Source: Planctomycetota bacterium
Lineage (GTDB): Bacteria > Planctomycetota > SZUA-567 > H5-PLA8 > CALKMO01
Length of the DNA: 5,316 nt
Direction: 5' to 3'
NCBI GenBank assembly: GCA_026417845.1
Contig: JAOACM010000327.1
Location: forward strand, 1-5,316
A program made the position numbers and the translations under genes. Under the pieces are notes generated by a model. The model saw only the letters and a program-made list of their open reading frames with translations. It was not told the origin of the DNA and made no database searches. Position 1 is the first letter of the stretch, and every line of letters begins with the position of its first letter. Positions 4,449 through 5,316 of this stretch are shown here, in pieces.

Positions 4449-5316
4449 ATGGCTTCCTGGTGGGATCGCATACTGGGCAGGATTTCCGCGGAGGCGGAAG
4501 AACCGCTTTTCGGGCCGGATTTCCTCGAACGCCTGGAGACCCTGCGCATCCTCTTTGCCAGAGCATCCGGCCTGCGTGAAGGCGGGCACATCGGAGCGTT
4601 CTCCGGCGGGCAGCTCCTGTTCCGGGACTATCGCGCCTACGCGCCGGGGGATGACTTCCGCCGGGTGGACTGGAACGCCTTCCTGCGCCTGGACAGGCTT
4701 TTCGTGAAGGAGTACGAGCGCGAGGATGCCGCCGGCATCGCCATATGGGTGGACTGTTCGGCATCCATGGCCTTCGGCGAGCCATCCAAGTGGCGGATGG
4801 CGCGCCAGGTCGCGGCCATGCTTGCATATATCGCGCTGTGTTCGCACGACACCGTGGACATCCGGATATTTGCGGGTTCCGCGGCCGAAGGGATCGGTCC
4901 CCTCGGCGTCCCGCGCGATATCCATGACGTGCTGGCTTTCCTGAGGGGAGCGAAGACTGGCGGCGCGACGGACATGCGCGCCGCGTGCATCAGGCTGATG
5001 TCCGGACGGACCGGGGGCGGGCGCATATCCGCGTTCCTGATATCCGATTTCTGGTGCGGGGAGCAGGATATCGCCGCCTTCGCCTCGATGGTGCGCGGCC
5101 GCGGGCATCGCCTGATGGCCATCCACGTCCTGTCGCCGGAGGAGCTGGCCCTCAGCCACACCGGCGATCTGCAGATCGTGGATTCGGAAACGGGCGAATC
5201 GGTCCTGGTCTCTGCCACCCGGTCCTCCGCACAGACTTACGGCCGGTATGTCGAGGAGCATATAACCGGGGTGGAGCGGGCATTCGTATCGCGCGGCGCG
5301 CGTCACGCGCTGATAT
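4449..5316 (+). CDS. DUF58 domain protein, MoxR-associated vWA-like (3' end cut off)
   Basis: The open frame runs from ATG 4449 to the right edge, 289 codons with no stop. GGAGAGGA at 4440-4447 is an adequate Shine-Dalgarno. The DUF58 signature is clear: FRDYRAYAPGDDFRRVDWN (58-76), then a short linker to a von Willebrand A-like domain. That domain has the metal-site motif DCSASM (102-107), a threonine in GGATD (171-175), and an aspartate in FLISDF (196-201). No signal peptide or membrane segment is seen, so this is the short cytoplasmic form. Such proteins usually lie beside a MoxR-type AAA+ ATPase and membrane vWA (BatA/BatB-like) proteins, and are linked to assembly or activation of other proteins and to envelope stress. 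No MoxR gene is directly upstream here; partners may follow beyond 5316. Judged by family length, only a short C-terminal piece is probably missing. Confidence 0.9.
   Translation, partial: MASWWDRILGRISAEAEEPLFGPDFLERLETLRILFARASGLREGGHIGAFSGGQLLFRDYRAYAPGDDFRRVDWNAFLRLDRLFVKEYEREDAAGIAIWVDCSASMAFGEPSKWRMARQVAAMLAYIALCSHDTVDIRIFAGSAAEGIGPLGVPRDIHDVLAFLRGAKTGGATDMRAACIRLMSGRTGGGRISAFLISDFWCGEQDIAAFASMVRGRGHRLMAIHVLSPEELALSHTGDLQIVDSETGESVLVSATRSSAQTYGRYVEEHITGVERAFVSRGARHALI

Overview
This is a GC-rich bacterial window. All four recognisable genes are on the + strand: phosphofructokinase, a Gfo/Idh/MocA oxidoreductase, an exported PIG-L-like protein and a DUF58 protein. The tail of a fifth possible gene lies at the left edge. 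Three of the four starts have Shine-Dalgarno sequences at normal spacing, and the PIG-L-like start has only a weak one. ATA isoleucine codons are fairly common despite the high GC. The exported PIG-L-like protein with a C-terminal beta domain resembles long PIG-L proteins known from Acidobacteria, Planctomycetes and Bacteroidetes. This suggests an environmental, probably Gram-negative bacterium, but the phylum cannot be fixed from this window.

Layout: (1) bases 1-110 may be the last codons of an upstream gene. (2) From 175 there is an ATP-type 6-phosphofructokinase. One surplus base at about 1177 throws its conserved C-terminus into another frame; the natural end would be 1276, but the frame as read runs to 1341. 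(3) A short gap is followed by a 288-residue Gfo/Idh/MocA-type oxidoreductase at 1507-2373. (4) The next 442 bases, 2374-2815, hold no convincing gene but several perfect inverted repeats. These include a large stem right after the oxidoreductase stop and a GC-rich hairpin just ahead of the next start. (5) 2816-4276 encodes a predicted exported protein of the long PIG-L (LmbE-like) deacetylase family in which the metal-binding and catalytic positions have been replaced. (6) A 172-base gap precedes a DUF58 (MoxR-associated, vWA-like) protein that begins at 4449 and runs off the right edge.

The genes do not form an obvious pathway. Gaps of 172 to 442 bases argue against one tight operon, and no Rho-independent terminator with a T-run was seen. 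Phosphofructokinase is central glycolysis and the oxidoreductase probably acts on a sugar or sugar-like substrate. The PIG-L-like protein probably acts outside the cytoplasm, as a binding rather than a catalytic protein. DUF58 proteins usually work with a MoxR ATPase and membrane vWA proteins, none of which is in this window. The most noteworthy points are the apparently dead PIG-L protein, the phosphofructokinase frameshift, and the structured intergenic region between the oxidoreductase and PIG-L-like genes.
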